A stretch of 51,285 nt of DNA from Krasilnikovozyma curviuscula (GCA_014825775.1 MVAQ01000155.1:1-51285), one strand, 5' to 3'. Positions 1 through 18,951 are shown, counted from the first letter of the stretch. Notes: generated by a model not told the origin, from the sequence alone. Made by a program: numbers and translations.

Positions 1-177
1 GCCGACTGTTTGAGATGGCGTCGGGATGCCATTCCTAGTACGGATGTAGAGCAAGGGAGACGCTGCGTTGTCGGTTGGGAGGAGGGCAGAAAGACGGGTT
101 TCTGGGTCGACGGTGAGCCTTCTGGATGGGATTCCAGCTGGGAAAGTGACAAAGACTTGGATAGACGAAGAAACCAT
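1..177 (-). CDS. SDE2-like ubiquitin-fold protein, N-terminus (partial)
   Basis: The gene reads leftward and runs off the window, so only about 59 N-terminal residues are visible. The frame starts at the ATG at 177; the same frame has a stop upstream and no earlier ATG. The residues SSIQVFVTFPAG followed by a short hydrophilic stretch, LLYIRTRNGIPTPSQTV and a glycine look like the ubiquitin-like N-terminal domain of Sde2, where a beta strand precedes a conserved N-G-x-x-x-x-x-x-T turn. Sde2 proteins are cleaved after this domain and act in splicing and genome stability; that function is family knowledge. The assignment is tentative because the diagnostic GGKGG cleavage site would lie outside the window. 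Another ubiquitin-fold protein is possible. Confidence 0.45.
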   Translation of the reverse strand, partial: MVSSSIQVFVTFPAGIPSRRLTVDPETRLSALLPTDNAASPLLYIRTRNGIPTPSQTVG

Positions 178-432
178 GCTGAATGAAGGGCTGATGTAGA
201 AAAGTTCGTCGGCTGGGTCGCTGTCGAGAGGTATGAAAGGTCAGGTCATCCGCTCGAACGATATCTGCGAGAGGGTAGTGGCGAAAATTGGTGAGGGGCT
301 TTGTAGAGAGACAATTGATCACGACACAAATCAAGAAGCAACAGAAATACTGTTTATGTATATGCATTCGCAGGTCTCGTAATGTAAAGCAGCAAATTGT
401 CGATTCTGGCCGGGACGCTGCGCCATCAAAGG

Positions 433-600
433 ATGACAACAAGCTTTCTGGCCAGCTCCGCCATTCAGAACACCAGCCGGTCCATATTCTTCTTCATTTC
501 GGGAATGGTTGGTTGTATAAGCGCTATCGCAGTGAAAGCTGTGCCCCAATGGCAAGACCATCAGCAGCTTCGCACCAGTGCCATCCGATTCTCGACATGA
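433..600 (+). CDS. small single-pass membrane protein, hypothetical
   Basis: An uninterrupted 55-residue frame starts at the ATG at 433. It has a Ser/Thr-rich, Arg-containing N-terminus with no acidic residue (MTTSFLASSAIQNTSRS), one clear hydrophobic segment at about residues 18-35 (IFFFISGMVGCISAIAV), and a polar tail. This layout resembles small mitochondrial inner- or outer-membrane proteins, but no family was recognised. It diverges from the SDE2-like gene with about 255 bases between the start codons, which could serve as a shared promoter. A 5' exon could have been missed. Its small size makes it uncertain; composition and the clean membrane segment are the only support. Confidence 0.35.
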   Translation: MTTSFLASSAIQNTSRSIFFFISGMVGCISAIAVKAVPQWQDHQQLRTSAIRFST

Positions 601-913
601 TGAGGACGTCGTACGGTTCAGACTAGCCTATATACAGATCTGGGAGAATAGAGTTGGAAAGTGTAAATGAAACATGGATGTTCCATACTATGAATTTTGA
701 TGAGTAGGGGTACATGATCAAGGTTTTCAAACTTGAAGAAGATAAACAAAAGGAGACACACTTAATACTTAAAAAGTGTTTTCGAATATCTTGCAAGGCC
801 AATCTAATCTGGAAGCGCTGTAGTTTTAAAAATTGGTGTGTGAATCGCATACGAAAGAGTAAGCGACAGGGAAATGGACAAAGAAATCAAAAAGTCAAAG
901 TAGTGTTATAAGC

Positions 914-6176
<5,263 letters not shown>

Positions 6177-6667
6177 CCCGTACTACGGTAAGTGTCCTGT
6201 ACCAAAACTGAGCTTCAGACTAATGAATAAAAAGGTTTTCTTTGGAATGATGCTGGCGATTAGGAGAGAAGAGAGAAAACAGGCGCCGCCTCGTGTTGGA
6301 CTGGTAAAATCAATTTATTCCATGTAAAGGAATATTCTGCTTATGTTTATGACAAGCAATCAATTATGCTGTAAGTTCATCTATGAAACGATGATCAAGA
6401 TAAATTATTTGGAAGTAGCCCTCATTTGAGATCAGCCGCGCTCTCTGAACCCCCCACCCACCCTCCATAAGTCCACAATCTAATTCAGGGAAGAATTTCA
6501 AGTCTAGAGATCTTCAAGGATCTCATTTGAATTGGCGGTTACCCTTGTCAGTGCAATGACTCAATCCTGCGGCGGCGCCGATATATAAACAAAGGTCCTG
6601 CAGAAGGGCTTCCTTCCTGCAATCCACCAACCAGCACGGATCCTCCACTTATAGTCCAGAAATTACT
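6177..6667. promoter_or_regulatory. divergent intergenic region with TATA box
   Basis: This 491-base stretch separates the start codons of the RecQ gene (minus) and the MYND gene (plus), so it should carry both promoters. On the plus strand TATATAAA lies at 6582-6589, about 80 bases before the MYND start, a sensible core-promoter distance. A GC-rich patch (GCGGCGGCGCCG) sits directly upstream of it. No gene is seen here. Confidence 0.5.
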
Positions 6668-7817
6668 ATGTTGTCATCACTCAACCTCGAGTCTCTCGCT
6701 CTCTACCTTGGATTGGATCATGCAGGTAGTTACAAGACGATTCTCGAGCAGTCAACCTCCTCTGTTCAATTCGAGAGTGCCAAAACCGTTGTACGTGAAT
6801 TCATTTCTGCTTGCTTTCAGTCTCAACTAGACCTTCACGAGCTGACTTGATATCTATCTGTCTTTCTGGCAGGTGGCGCATCTTGCAGCGGAAGCCAAAG
6901 AGCACCGTACCCTCCTCGCCCAACTCGCAGCGAAAAACCTTCCAGAGCTTGTCGGAGCTTACACAGTGTCCCAATCATACAATTCACCATATATCCAGCT
7001 CATGTCATTGCTCATCTGGAGTCCATACTTCTTCAAATTTGTCATTGAGAAACCAGAAGCCAAGGACTTGCTGGCAGTAACGACTTTAAAGTTTGAGAAA
7101 TTTGAGTTGAAGGTGAGTCAAATCCGTCGGCTCCGTTTATCTTCAATCCTGCATAGTTCGGATCTGTGTACACTTGACTGACTTGACTTATTGTATGTTC
7201 CTCTTAGGAGCCCCATACGGCGTTGTACCTCCTCGACATTCTGCGCTCCTTAATCGCCATCAAAACTGTCTTCCCAGATGCGGTCGTTCGTTCACTCAAT
7301 CCATATACGTCTCGTCACTTCCAGCCCACCTCACAAGTCAACAAAAACATCCAAAAAGTACACAATTCTCTTAGCACCGTTAAATCAATCGCTACGCTCA
7401 AATGCATTATAAAAGGCGGCGAGGATCACACACCACTCATCGTCGCAAGCGACAACATCTACAAGAACTATGTCATTAAAAGGTACTTCTCCCCTGACAT
7501 AGAAACCAGGACGTTCTCTGATCCAATAGGGGATCTGTTGACGACCCAGGAGGAGGACGAGATGGCGTGCTTCCCCCTGAGTGGTTGCGATTGGTGCCAC
7601 AGACGAGACACGGCCTGTCTGCAGTGGGGTGGAGGAGACAGTGAACGATTCTTAGAGTGTATCAGGGCAAGTTGTCTCTTTTCTGTATCTAAGGTGGAAA
7701 TCTCAACTGACTCCCGTTTGTTTTATCCAGTGTGGTGTTGCCAAGTACTGCTCTGTTGCTCATAGAACTCTAGACGCAGAGAAGCATGCTCTCATCTGTT
7801 TCAAAAGAAATTGGTAG
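6668..7817 (+). CDS. MYND-type zinc-finger protein
   Basis: Proposed exons are 6668-6790, 6873-7112, 7208-7666 and 7731-7817, giving 302 residues. The first three exon joins keep frame and use GTACGT and GTGAGT donors. The last intron (7667-7730) starts with GCAAGT, a GC-AG intron; splicing it joins ECIR to CGVAKYC. The C-terminus then reads CDWCHRRDTAC, about 13 residues, CIRCGVAKYCSVAH, about 8 residues, HALIC: the C-x2-C / C-x2-C / C-x3-H / H-x3-C ligand order of a MYND finger, a protein-interaction zinc module. The roughly 250 residues before it are helical-looking and not recognised; they contain no SET motif, so this is not obviously a SET-MYND methyltransferase. Function is otherwise unknown. 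Confidence 0.8.
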
Positions 7818-8793
7818 AGATTAGAAGAGAGCCCATCAAAATAAGCTCAGGATCTTAATATTAGGTTCTAGACCTCAGTAGCTATTGTTCTGTCGTTGTC
7901 TTGCTTCTCTGCGCATCACAGCGCATCCTTCTTTCATTGTAAATATCAGCTAGTACTTTCTTATGACATCTATCAGCTTTTAGTGAGAGGCGCAACCTCA
8001 TTTTCTTTGCCTCTTTAGGTGACAGTACCAAGATGGATCAAGAGATAGCAAGACCAATTGGCCGGCATTCACATAACCATAACACGAAGTAGAGAGGCTG
8101 AATGTCTGCCAGTCTACTTAAAATATGAAGCTGCGCCATCTGAATCAGCAGCGTTGTCATCCGTGAGCTGCATACTCCTGCTACCATTCTCTCTTTTCGT
8201 AGCTTCCTCTTCCTGCTAGGGTGATGATTCATATTTTCGTCCCGAAAAACGATGACCTGACGAGGATGTAGCAGCTGGCTAGTGAAGCGGTTGTGGATAC
8301 GTATTAGTACCCAACGACCTCCCCTCAGCGTTTTACTATAATACTAGTAGAAGACGAGAGATCTACTCTGATGCAAAGTGTTTCTAGACAACAGAAAGGA
8401 AACGAAGTCTGTCTTGAGATGTTGTTTTGAACCGGGACAGCGCCACGCTATAGATTGTAGAAATTCTCATTCACAGCACCAAACACCCTCCTTACTTCTA
8501 CATCGTACAGCTGATGGTAATCTCATGTGCTCTCAGACTAAGAAAAAATGTTCAATGCGAGGGCGGTCCAGCTGTTGTTTTCATGTTTTCTTTTCGTTTT
8601 CTGTCTATAAAACTGCAGCGAGGTCTAGTTGCGTACCCTCATCCTACCCTTCAAGACCTCATTTGACTAAATCTCCCAATTATTTCCATCCTTCCATATT
8701 TGCTGTTCTCTCTCTACTAGAGACCCATTTTTGTCTCATCTGTGTCAAATCCAGCGAGTTTTAAGAGGAAACGACTCCTTTGCTTACCAAGAA
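7818..8793. other. intergenic region, TATA box for PCF11
   Basis: No convincing gene is seen in these 976 bases. The left part is the likely 3' flank of the MYND gene (T-rich and AT-rich). On the right, TATAAAA at 8606-8612 lies about 180 bases before the PCF11 start, followed by C/T-rich sequence up to the ATG, which fits a fungal promoter and leader. Short open frames here have unusual composition and no motif. Confidence 0.4.
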
Positions 8794-10985
8794 ATGGCTG
8801 CCGTCAACAGTCCTCAGATGTATCCCCAATACCAGAGTACCATCCGCCCTCAGCATCCTTATTATCACTATCAAAATCAGTATCAGCAGCTAATCCGTTC
8901 AGAGAACGTTGTGTTTGAGGACTACTTCAAGCGAGAGCTGAAGTTGTTGGTGACTGACTCGGCGAACAGGATCGACGTCCTCACGAAGGTTGCTTCTGAC
9001 CAATCCAGTAACTATACTAGGTGTGCTTTCATTGCAGAGGCTATACGAGATAGAATCTACCAGGTGAGTCGCAATTATCATCCTTTTATGCCGTATCTTT
9101 CAAAAGTTCCTTCTATTCGCACCGAATGGTTCGATTCGCAAGGTTGTGAGAAAGCAAGAGGAGACCATGTTGAACGGAGCTTGTTATCGTTGTTTACCCA
9201 TGGTCTTCTTTGGTGCCAAGGAGGTCTGGTGAGCGGAGGTCAACAAAAGTCGGAGGCATGACGTTCATGGTTACCTCGTCAGATGAGGCATTCGATGAGG
9301 CACCTATGTACCTGACTGCAGCTTGATTTCTATCATTTCTTCCTCATCTTTATTCATAGAAAACGTGTAGCCAAATATTAAGAGACCAGTTTTCCCCATC
9401 CACCGGCCGGTCGAACGTTTTTCGAATCCGAGTAGATACTGACACTGCTTTTCTTCTTTCACAGGCTCGACCACATCATAAACTCTTTCTGTTTTACCTT
9501 CTCCACTCAATCGCTAAAGCCTCTCCGACACCCTTCGCACAGATCTTCTGGTTTCTGCACGATCTCTTCATCGCGACATATCGCGTTGTCGATCCTGCGA
9601 CGAAGGGCAAGATGGAACAATTGTTGCAGGTGTGGAGATTTGGAAATCAAAACTCTCCCAATTTCTTGTTTGGTAGACAGGTTCAGCAGGATATTGAAGC
9701 TAGTCTTTGGGGAACTGGGTACTTGGCTCAAATCAATCTCGTACGGAATCACATTTTTGCTGCAACTGATTCCTTCTCACTTCATTGTCTGACTTGTTCT
9801 TTTCTTTTTACTCGTAAAGTCTCATGCTAGGGCTCTTCAGAACAGACTCGATCAACAGGCTCTACCGAAAGCTATCCAATCAACACCCAACAACGCCTCA
9901 TCATCGATAGCCAAATATCAATCTACACCTCAACCTTCCCTTCCACCAGTACTACCAGCATCATCGATTCAGTGGGACCTCATCGAACGAGCGCTTTCCT
10001 CTAGTAGTGGCGAGACTTGTGAACGAACTCCTCCAGAGTCTTTTGTCTCGCTCCCATCTACACCTGAGCAGATTTATACCACCACCATCAAGGCTCATGA
10101 AGAGGAAAATAGCGATAAGGAGCGGTACATGTCGCACATCCTCGCTGTCGCGCCGCTTCTGTCATCCTCTTCCATATCTTCCTCTCCTCTATCAAAATGT
10201 TCTCCATCGTATACGAGTTGCAGCAGCGCTCCATCATCATTGAGTATGAGTACACCTAAGTTACTGATCGAGACACAAAAGACGCATTGCAAACACTGCT
10301 GGCGTCGGTTTGGTCAAGGTGTGGATGAGCAGAGAAAGTTTGAGAGTCATATGGATTGGCACTATAGACAAAATAAACGTGATAAAGAATATGTAGGGAG
10401 AGGGAGAAGTAGGGCTTGGTTTTCATATGCTGACGAAGATGTAAGTCCAACGTCTTCAATTCAAGAGGACAAAGTTTACTCGCATCTTGCTGCCATTTCT
10501 AAGACATTTGCTAATCGAAAGAAGTCAAATGTATTCTTCTGTTCAAAGAACTGGACTTTTCAGCCAGACTACAATTTCTTGATCGGCAACAAACCAACAA
10601 GCAACATCTCCACCGCAGCATCGACAAGTTCCTCTGCTCCATCAACCAGCTGCAGCGACGTCATGCAGTCCTTCGTGGTCAGACTGAACAACTCATCGGA
10701 CCATGGCTTACTCTGTCCACTCTGTACTGAAGCATTTGAAGGTGCTTATAGCGAAGAAGAAGAGGAATGGATATGGAAGAACGCAGTGAAAGACCGCCGT
10801 GATGAAAAGGTGAACCTGAATTCTCTCTTTCCCAGAAAGTATGACCTGATTACTAACTCCTATTGATTTCTACATTATTGTAGGTCTACCACGCAACTTG
10901 CTATGGCGATGCGATGAGAGCCAGAACGGTCGAGTTTACATCTGAAAAGGTGCTGGGCAAGAGAAAAGGCATGATTGAGAAGTAG
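8794..10985 (+). CDS. PCF11: pre-mRNA cleavage complex subunit Pcf11
   Basis: Component of cleavage factor IA for mRNA 3'-end formation and transcription termination in the nucleus. Proposed exons are 8794-9063, 9465-9740, 9820-10440, 10549-10809 and 10884-10985. The N-terminal CID fold (binds phosphorylated RNA polymerase II CTD) is visible across the first two exons: FEDYFKRELKLLVTDSANRI, then HKLFLFYLLHSIAKASP and KMEQLLQVW. The third exon holds a Cys/His module, THCKHCWRRFGQG followed by FESHMDWHYRQNKR and SRAWF. The fourth has CPLCTEAFEG and EEWIWKNAVK, continued by VYHATCYGDA in the last exon; this is the second Pcf11 zinc module. The start is the first in-frame ATG. The first intron (401 nt) is unusually long, and intron 10441-10548 is stop-free and 3n long. 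Identification is firm from the two zinc modules together with the CID. Confidence 0.92.
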
Positions 10986-11493
10986 AGGCGTGCAAGGAGA
11001 TAGAATTCGTCAAATTAGAGGACATTCGAAGTTAATTGACAGTGTAGAGTACAATGTAGCATTTATGAATGTCTTCAAGTGATGGATGAAAGCAGCAAGA
11101 TCCTGGAAACAAAACCATCCGTGTGTCGTGTGTAAAGTAGCCAATCTCGTCGACAAGACTGCTAACGTTGATCTTATCCCATCGATGCTCATCGACCCCT
11201 CGCCCAGAAACTAGGCAGTCGCGGCCCGTACTGGCGCTGTTACTCTTGAAATTGTGATCGAGGGCAAGCGGAGGGTAAGGAGAGTTTGAGCTGAGACGCA
11301 GTGGCAGATATTCATCTTGTTTACTTCGCGAACCAGATTGAAATCGGGGACGCATGAACCTTTACGATCGCATCGCTCGCGGAAGACAACAATGGACAAA
11401 TGGGAGGTACACACAATCACAAACGACTTGTGGACAACAAACATAAACACACTTGATTCAGTGTCAGAGTGAAAAAAGACACAATATTCCTCG
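10986..11493. other. convergent 3' intergenic region
   Basis: These 508 bases lie between the stop codons of PCF11 (plus) and the bHLH gene (minus) and presumably hold both 3' UTRs. The small frames seen on the minus strand have no start context or motif that suggests a gene. Confidence 0.4.
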
Positions 11494-12892
11494 TCAATCT
11501 TCGTCCGAGCCGTCGTCATGATCGCCATCAATCCACGAGTGAGTCTCAGACTCCCAACCTAAATCGCTTTGGAATAGGCCATAGGACTCGTGGAGAGAAA
11601 CAGGGAACTTGTCGCGAGCTAGGCCTCGTTGGTGGTTGAGATCCTCGAGAAGCTGTTGGCGCTGAATGATAAGGCTACGGATGTGATCGACGGCTACCAA
11701 GGCATGAAGGTAAAGCTTGTCAGAGGGAAATTCACCCTTAATCTCTCAGTTCACACACAGTGACTTACTCTTTTGTAGTACAACATTCTCACTTTTAGCA
11801 CCAGCTCGTCCATCGACCTTCTCCCCATCATTGCCCTTGTCCTTCTTCCCTTTTCTTCCTCGAGCAGCTGCAGCGGCAGCCCCTTTATTCTTCAGGTTTT
11901 CTTCGGCCTGAACAGCTTCTCTCAAGGAAGGAACAGCGAAGCACAGCGCATCGTATCCCTTCTTGATATTGGCTCTTCGCTTTTGTTCAGACGCGATGTG
12001 GTTCGCCTTCTTCTCCGCCAAGGTGAGAAGCTGCATCGGTGCTGAGGGCGCTGCATGAGGTGTTACCGCGGATGGAGGCGACTTCGTTCGGCCTGTACGT
12101 GAGCGCGACTGAGAGGGTAGAGGTGGGTTGTACTGTGATCGTTGGCGGGAAGAAGATGAACCCGATGGCGCCGCCATGACTTGGTATGATGGTTGAGAGC
12201 GGAAGGATGTCATGTCCCAGTTTTGAGCATTCGTACTATCAGGTTTGATAGGTTGTTGCTGAGGTCTGGGCATAGAGAGTGGGTTGAGAGGAATCGCGCT
12301 GGACGAGGCGGAAGATGCAGACGAGTACTGAGGAAAGCGAAGTAGAATAATAAAAGACAAGTCAGTTGCACATTATGAAAAGCTTCTAAAGATCCTCTTC
12401 AAACCGTCAGCTCAGCAGATCCAACACGGCGTTCGTCAACAAAGGATGGGCTACGAATCAACAGGCAACGGAACGATACTGCTGAGCACCTCAGCACAGC
12501 ATGATAATATTCTCGTATTATAGCACCAGGTTCAGTCAGTTCTGAGTCATATCTTAGTTCAACTGGGTACTTCAGACTGCAGTGAGGTACTACGGCTCGA
12601 GAAGTTCCATCCAAAACTGCTTCGTCGATTTCTCCTCTGTACTAGGCTATTTCATCCAACTCTGATACTGTGTCAAGAACAAAGAGTGAAGACTTACTTT
12701 CATTGACATTGAGCTATCTTTTGACTGCTGATATTGCTGGTGCTGGTGTTGCAGTTGCTGTTGCTGCTGCGGTTTGGGAAAGCCATTCGCTGGGCTGGGA
12801 GCACCGTCTAATCCATCCAAGAAGTTGTGAAAAGTGCTGATCTCTCCATTCGTCAAAATAGGTGAGGCTGAACTGAAGCTGTCGACGTCCAT
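11494..12892 (-). CDS. bHLH transcription factor
   Basis: Proposed exons are 12698-12892, 11769-12327 and 11494-11693, about 317 residues. The N-terminus is acidic, then Gln/His-rich (PQQQQQLQHQHQQYQQ), followed by a Ser/Pro-rich linker. The basic region and helix 1 read EKKANHIASEQKRRANIKKG and DALCFAVPSLREAV. A long Ala/Gly/Lys-rich loop follows (about residues 210-250). Helix 2 is produced by splicing the 75-nt intron 11694-11768: ENVVLQK joins TVDHIRSLIIQRQ, the classic helix-2 pattern. His/Glu/Arg in the basic region (H, E, R at the usual 5-9-13 spacing) predicts E-box binding. The tail is acidic. It resembles fungal Ino4/MLX-like factors, but that placement is inference. The 370-nt first intron is long for this genome and could hide a small exon. 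Confidence 0.85.
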
Positions 12893-13172
12893 TCTGCTGA
12901 TGGACCTATTGCGTTGGTGAGGTCGCTTCGTTGACGTTGGAAGAACGGCTGGCTGTCTTTCTCACGTGCGACTGATCAGAGGGGCACAAGATTTTTTAAG
13001 TTCGCAGTTTCTCATCTTTCTTCAATCAAAGAGATTTTGTCGCTGCATTCAGATATGTAACAGAATGAATTTAAAGAAAAAGAAGATCTCATCGAAGAAA
13101 GCAGAGAAGATGGATTTAAACACCCTCCCTTCTTGCCTGAACCCCGCGAAGCATCACACAAAGAGGTCCAAT

Positions 13173-15353
<2,181 letters not shown>

Positions 15354-15596
15354 CTTGGTTGGATTCTACTACTTTGGGGGATGGGTTTACGAGAGATGAT
15401 AGTTGTCAGAAGCTAGGAATTTACGAGATGCGGGCTTGCTCTCGTGGAGCTTGGAATTAAATACGAGAAAAGTCAAATTTATTCCATCGCTTGAAATAGA
15501 CCCAAAAAGAACTTGCGTTGTAATTGGAAAGAGATTGTAGCAGGTGCAGGAGTTTACCAGAGCAGAATATGTGTTATTGTTATTGCGACGTTTCAC

Positions 15597-16606
15597 CTAC
15601 AGCGACCTGACACCTCGACCCATATCAACTTCTTCCTCCTCTGTATCACCACCCTGGACCCGGCTTAAAAGTTTCTTAAAACACGCCAACAGGCTCTCAG
15701 TCTCTTCACTATTCAGTCCTAGCTTCAACGACGCGCTCTGAACTTCCAACAGCAAGACTTCCATGTTGATCTTCGCAGTGTCCCCAGGCCCAGTTGAGCT
15801 GCTATTAACTTGATCTAAAGCTTCTTTAAGTTGACTACCACCCTCTCCTACCTTACCGTCGTCCTCGCTCAGATGTCCCAGGATCTCCTTCAATAACTTC
15901 AAGAACCTCTCATTTCTTCCAGCGCCGCCATGATTTACACTCTTCAGCCAGGCCTTCAAAGAATCCTGGTTCTCTCCGCACTTCAAAAACACCTTTGACG
16001 CTGTTTCTGAAAGGCCTGATGATGATTTCCAACTTGAGCGCGATTCGTTGGCTAATGACAGGATATGGGCTGTGGTGATTGAGCTCAGTTGAACAGGGAG
16101 CTGTAGGAATGCTCGAAGGATCAAATCTAGCTGGGAAGCATAGATTGGCCGGGGAATTGAAAGGGACTGATGCAAGATTTCTTCATACTGGCGAGTAAGG
16201 TACAGCTGACTGAGTTCGTATTCTGTCGAATGATACTCCCGTTAGCTATCAAGGAACTGGAAGAGCAACAAGCACGAGAGGTCATACCAGTGTTTTGCTG
16301 GGCTTTCTTTCCTTCCTGCTCAGTCCTAGGGTGTTTTGGATCCAAAAACCACTGGAATTGGTACGACCATGACAAAATCAGAGCATCAGACTCTGGCATA
16401 TCCTCGATGCAAAATAGGAAAGAAGAAGTCACATTTTTTTCAGTGTATACCTGAGACTGATTGTAAGTTGCTTTACTTCTGTCGAAAGCTCTGGCAAGAC
16501 GCTCAGCTCTTGATTCCGGTCCAGAGTGCACTTGACAAGGTGCTTCATCCTCTGAATCTGATCCTATGCTGAGTAACATGAGTTCCGATGGAAGTGGTGA
16601 CTCCAT
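15597..16606 (-). CDS. unrecognised helical protein
   Basis: The gene starts at the ATG at 16606 with an acidic N-terminus (GSDSEDEAP), then DRSKATYNQSQ. Two introns are proposed: the first from GTATAC to the AG before DMPESDALI, the second from GTATGA to the AG before EYELSQLYLTRQYEEIL, and both keep frame. The reconstructed middle reads SWSYQFQWFLDPKHPRTEQE, then EYELSQLYLTRQYEEIL, then YASQLDLILRAFLQLP. It looks like an alpha-helical repeat (TPR-like) protein of about 290 residues with an acidic C-terminal end. No catalytic motif, signal peptide or membrane segment is visible. I do not recognise the family. The consistent splice frames and protein-like composition argue for a real gene. 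Confidence 0.7.
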
Positions 16607-16715
16607 TGTCTAGAGTTGCTGCTACTGCTGGAAATTCCGTTGTTTTGGTTCGACTGGAAACGATTTTTGCGACTGCTCGCAACTGATACATTAAAATACA
16701 GAAAGTCGCATATCT

Positions 16716-18523
16716 CTATCCAGCGAGCTGGACAACCTCTTTGGTATCATCAATCACATCTACATCTATCCTCGCCCGCAAACCAGCCCAAAGTACGTCG
16801 AGGATTCCTACACCTTGCGCCAAGCCGTACACCAAACCTCCAGCGTAAGTGAAGTTGGCATTTGCCGAGCCAGAGTAGAGCCATAGATACGAGAGTGTTG
16901 GTATCAGAAGGGATGAGTAGACATGAAGACCGATCGTCAATAGTGGATGAACGAGATCTGCGTTGAGATGTCACGAGTGAACGGATAGTCAGCGACCAAC
17001 CAGAACCTTATTCATCTGCGGGAGCCTTGACTCACGTGGAATAAGATGTGGAAACAATGGAAGAAGTGAGTAAAACAACGCTGAATCACCGAATGTTGTG
17101 TATGGCTTCAACATCGATATGATTCCCAGAATCAATGTGATTGTGAGTAACGGATTCTCACTGGAATGAATAAGTCCAATTGCTTAGATAAGCTTTCCAA
17201 GGAGAATTAAGGCGACAGGAGCAGAAGAACTCACGGGAAAGTGATACACAGCGGAATGACATAGATCACAACGTGGACCTGAAACACCATCGTGAAAAAG
17301 TCCCGGAAGTGATCAAAGATCTCCGTGAAAAAGTACCAGCTCAATCCAATTGACGGAGAGTGTGCTTTGATCTGGATACTGAATTCCAGTCGCAGGAGGG
17401 CGAACATATCAACGGCGCCCAGTAACTTCTATAAAACTCTTCACAAAAACTCACATGGTACCCCACGTTTTCCATATCCAGTTAGAAGAGCCCAAGCTCA
17501 CGTGAACGATCCCAATGATGGAAACAAGAATCACGCCAAAAGTCAGTCCCAGCGATGCCGCTTTCAGAGATACTCTCGGTACGAGCGTCGGAGAGAGCAA
17601 TAGCTGGATCATTGGCGGTAGGAGGGCAACAGGATATAGACTTGAGATCGTCGCCAATGAGAGGGAGAAGAGAGATGCAGTTGATTTTTCTGATATTGGT
17701 TATATGGAGGAGTAAACATGATTAAAGGAGTGCAGCGGAGACAACGCGAAAGACGGTCTTACTGCGGCACGCGAAGTAGATAGACACTATAATCAAGAAG
17801 TTGTCTAACGAAGATGTTGACCGTGATAAACACGTCAAAAGCGTGTAGGGGTTGAGGAGGTATCTGACGGAAGGATTGCGGTCAGTCACACTTTCTCGCA
17901 AACGACCGGCCTAAAATCACCCTCTCACAGAGACGCAATGACTCCAGCCCATCCTTTTCGGACCTTCTGTAACGATCCAGCTGAGGTAATATGTTCCCAA
18001 ATTCTAGCCAGTAAGAAAGCTGAGGCGCAATCAATTCCAGAGAAGAACACGCTGGTCAAAAATTCATTGTTGGCTGGTATCAGGGTTGAGAAGAGAATGA
18101 GATGTAGTGGTGACTACGCGAAAAAAGGATAATGTGTCAGAGGACAGTCTCTTCGTGATGTTTGTTGCCTTGAGAAGAGACCAACATGGTGGTGTACCGA
18201 GCCTTCGGAGTAAGGATCAAACGAATGAGCCTGAAGATAAACGCCTTCTTTTACTAAGAAATACAAGAAATTAATCCAGATAAACTCGATGAAGAACGTC
18301 GACTCCGGGAGACCACAGCGGATTTTTCAGGAGAACGAAAGTACTGACACCTTCTGAACGACGTCACCACACTGGTTAGCTCTATTCGATCTTTTAGTGT
18401 TTCAGGTAGTGAGCTATACTGAAAGAGAGCAAGTCGAAGGGTGAAGGAAGCCAGTAGATGCACCGGGAGAGGAACTGTCGAGAGGAACGGTGCTGGCTCC
18501 TGAACCAGGCTGTTGGAGACCAT
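16716..18523 (-). CDS. GAB1: GPI transamidase subunit PIG-U / Gab1
   Basis: Multi-pass ER membrane subunit of the complex that attaches GPI anchors to proteins. The start is the ATG at 18523. Exon 1 ends SFRR; the best frame-keeping join uses a GTCAGT donor and gives SFRRLKEGVYLQAHSFDPYS, matching the family's SxWKRxxEGxxLLxxxxSPYS block. Later exons give GIDCASAFLLARIWE, YLLNPYTLLTCLSRSTSSLD (the conserved LxNPYTILS motif), SLYPVALLPPMIQLL, GLSWYFFTEIFDHFRDFF (the NxGLxWYFFxExF motif), ENPLLTI and the C-terminal SYLWLYSGSANANF. Most exons are hydrophobic, consistent with 8 or more membrane spans. Identification is firm; the exon 1 to exon 2 join is the least certain part. A GPI-anchored enzyme gene lies next to it. 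Confidence 0.92.
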
Positions 18524-18951
18524 TCTCGGCTCGTTCCCTGAGAAAATATAATTGAATATATGCTTTGAGAAAGAAATCAGAAAGAGCCTCGTACGGATCC
18601 TGAACCTGCCTGATGTTTACGCGGCTGATGCACGTCGGAGGTCAGTTTCATTGTCGAGCTGGCTGCGCCATTTCATTTTCTGGAACGATCTCCCTTAAAA
18701 GGTCTACGCTAATGTATCTTGTCAGGAAGTCGTAATCTTACGGTATACTGAGAGGTTCCTTCTTTCGAAACGGCCAATCTCAAGGTGCCAAATCGTGCCC
18801 GAATATGTGCAGAGCAGCAACAACTACAAAGCTAGCAAACGTATAGATACAGTTCTAAAACAAAATCGTAAATGTCCAATTGGAGATCGGCTAAAATCTC
18901 TGTTGTTTTCAGCTCAAATCGAGCCGTTTTCTGCCGCCAACGCACCAGGGT
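18524..18951. other. intergenic region
   Basis: These 428 bases lie between the GAB1 start and the stop of the GH79 gene, so they should hold the GAB1 promoter and the GH79 3' UTR. I see no gene, tRNA or repeat. Confidence 0.4.

Noticed and set aside
11694..11768. A very short (24 nt) or 39-nt intron in the bHLH gene.
   Set aside because: Both are implausibly short; the 75-nt intron gives LQKTVDHIRSL, the correct helix 2.
18254..18360. Apparent frameshift in GAB1 after SFRR.
   Set aside because: A GTCAGT donor two bases further on restores the frame and the conserved EGV block, so no frameshift is needed.
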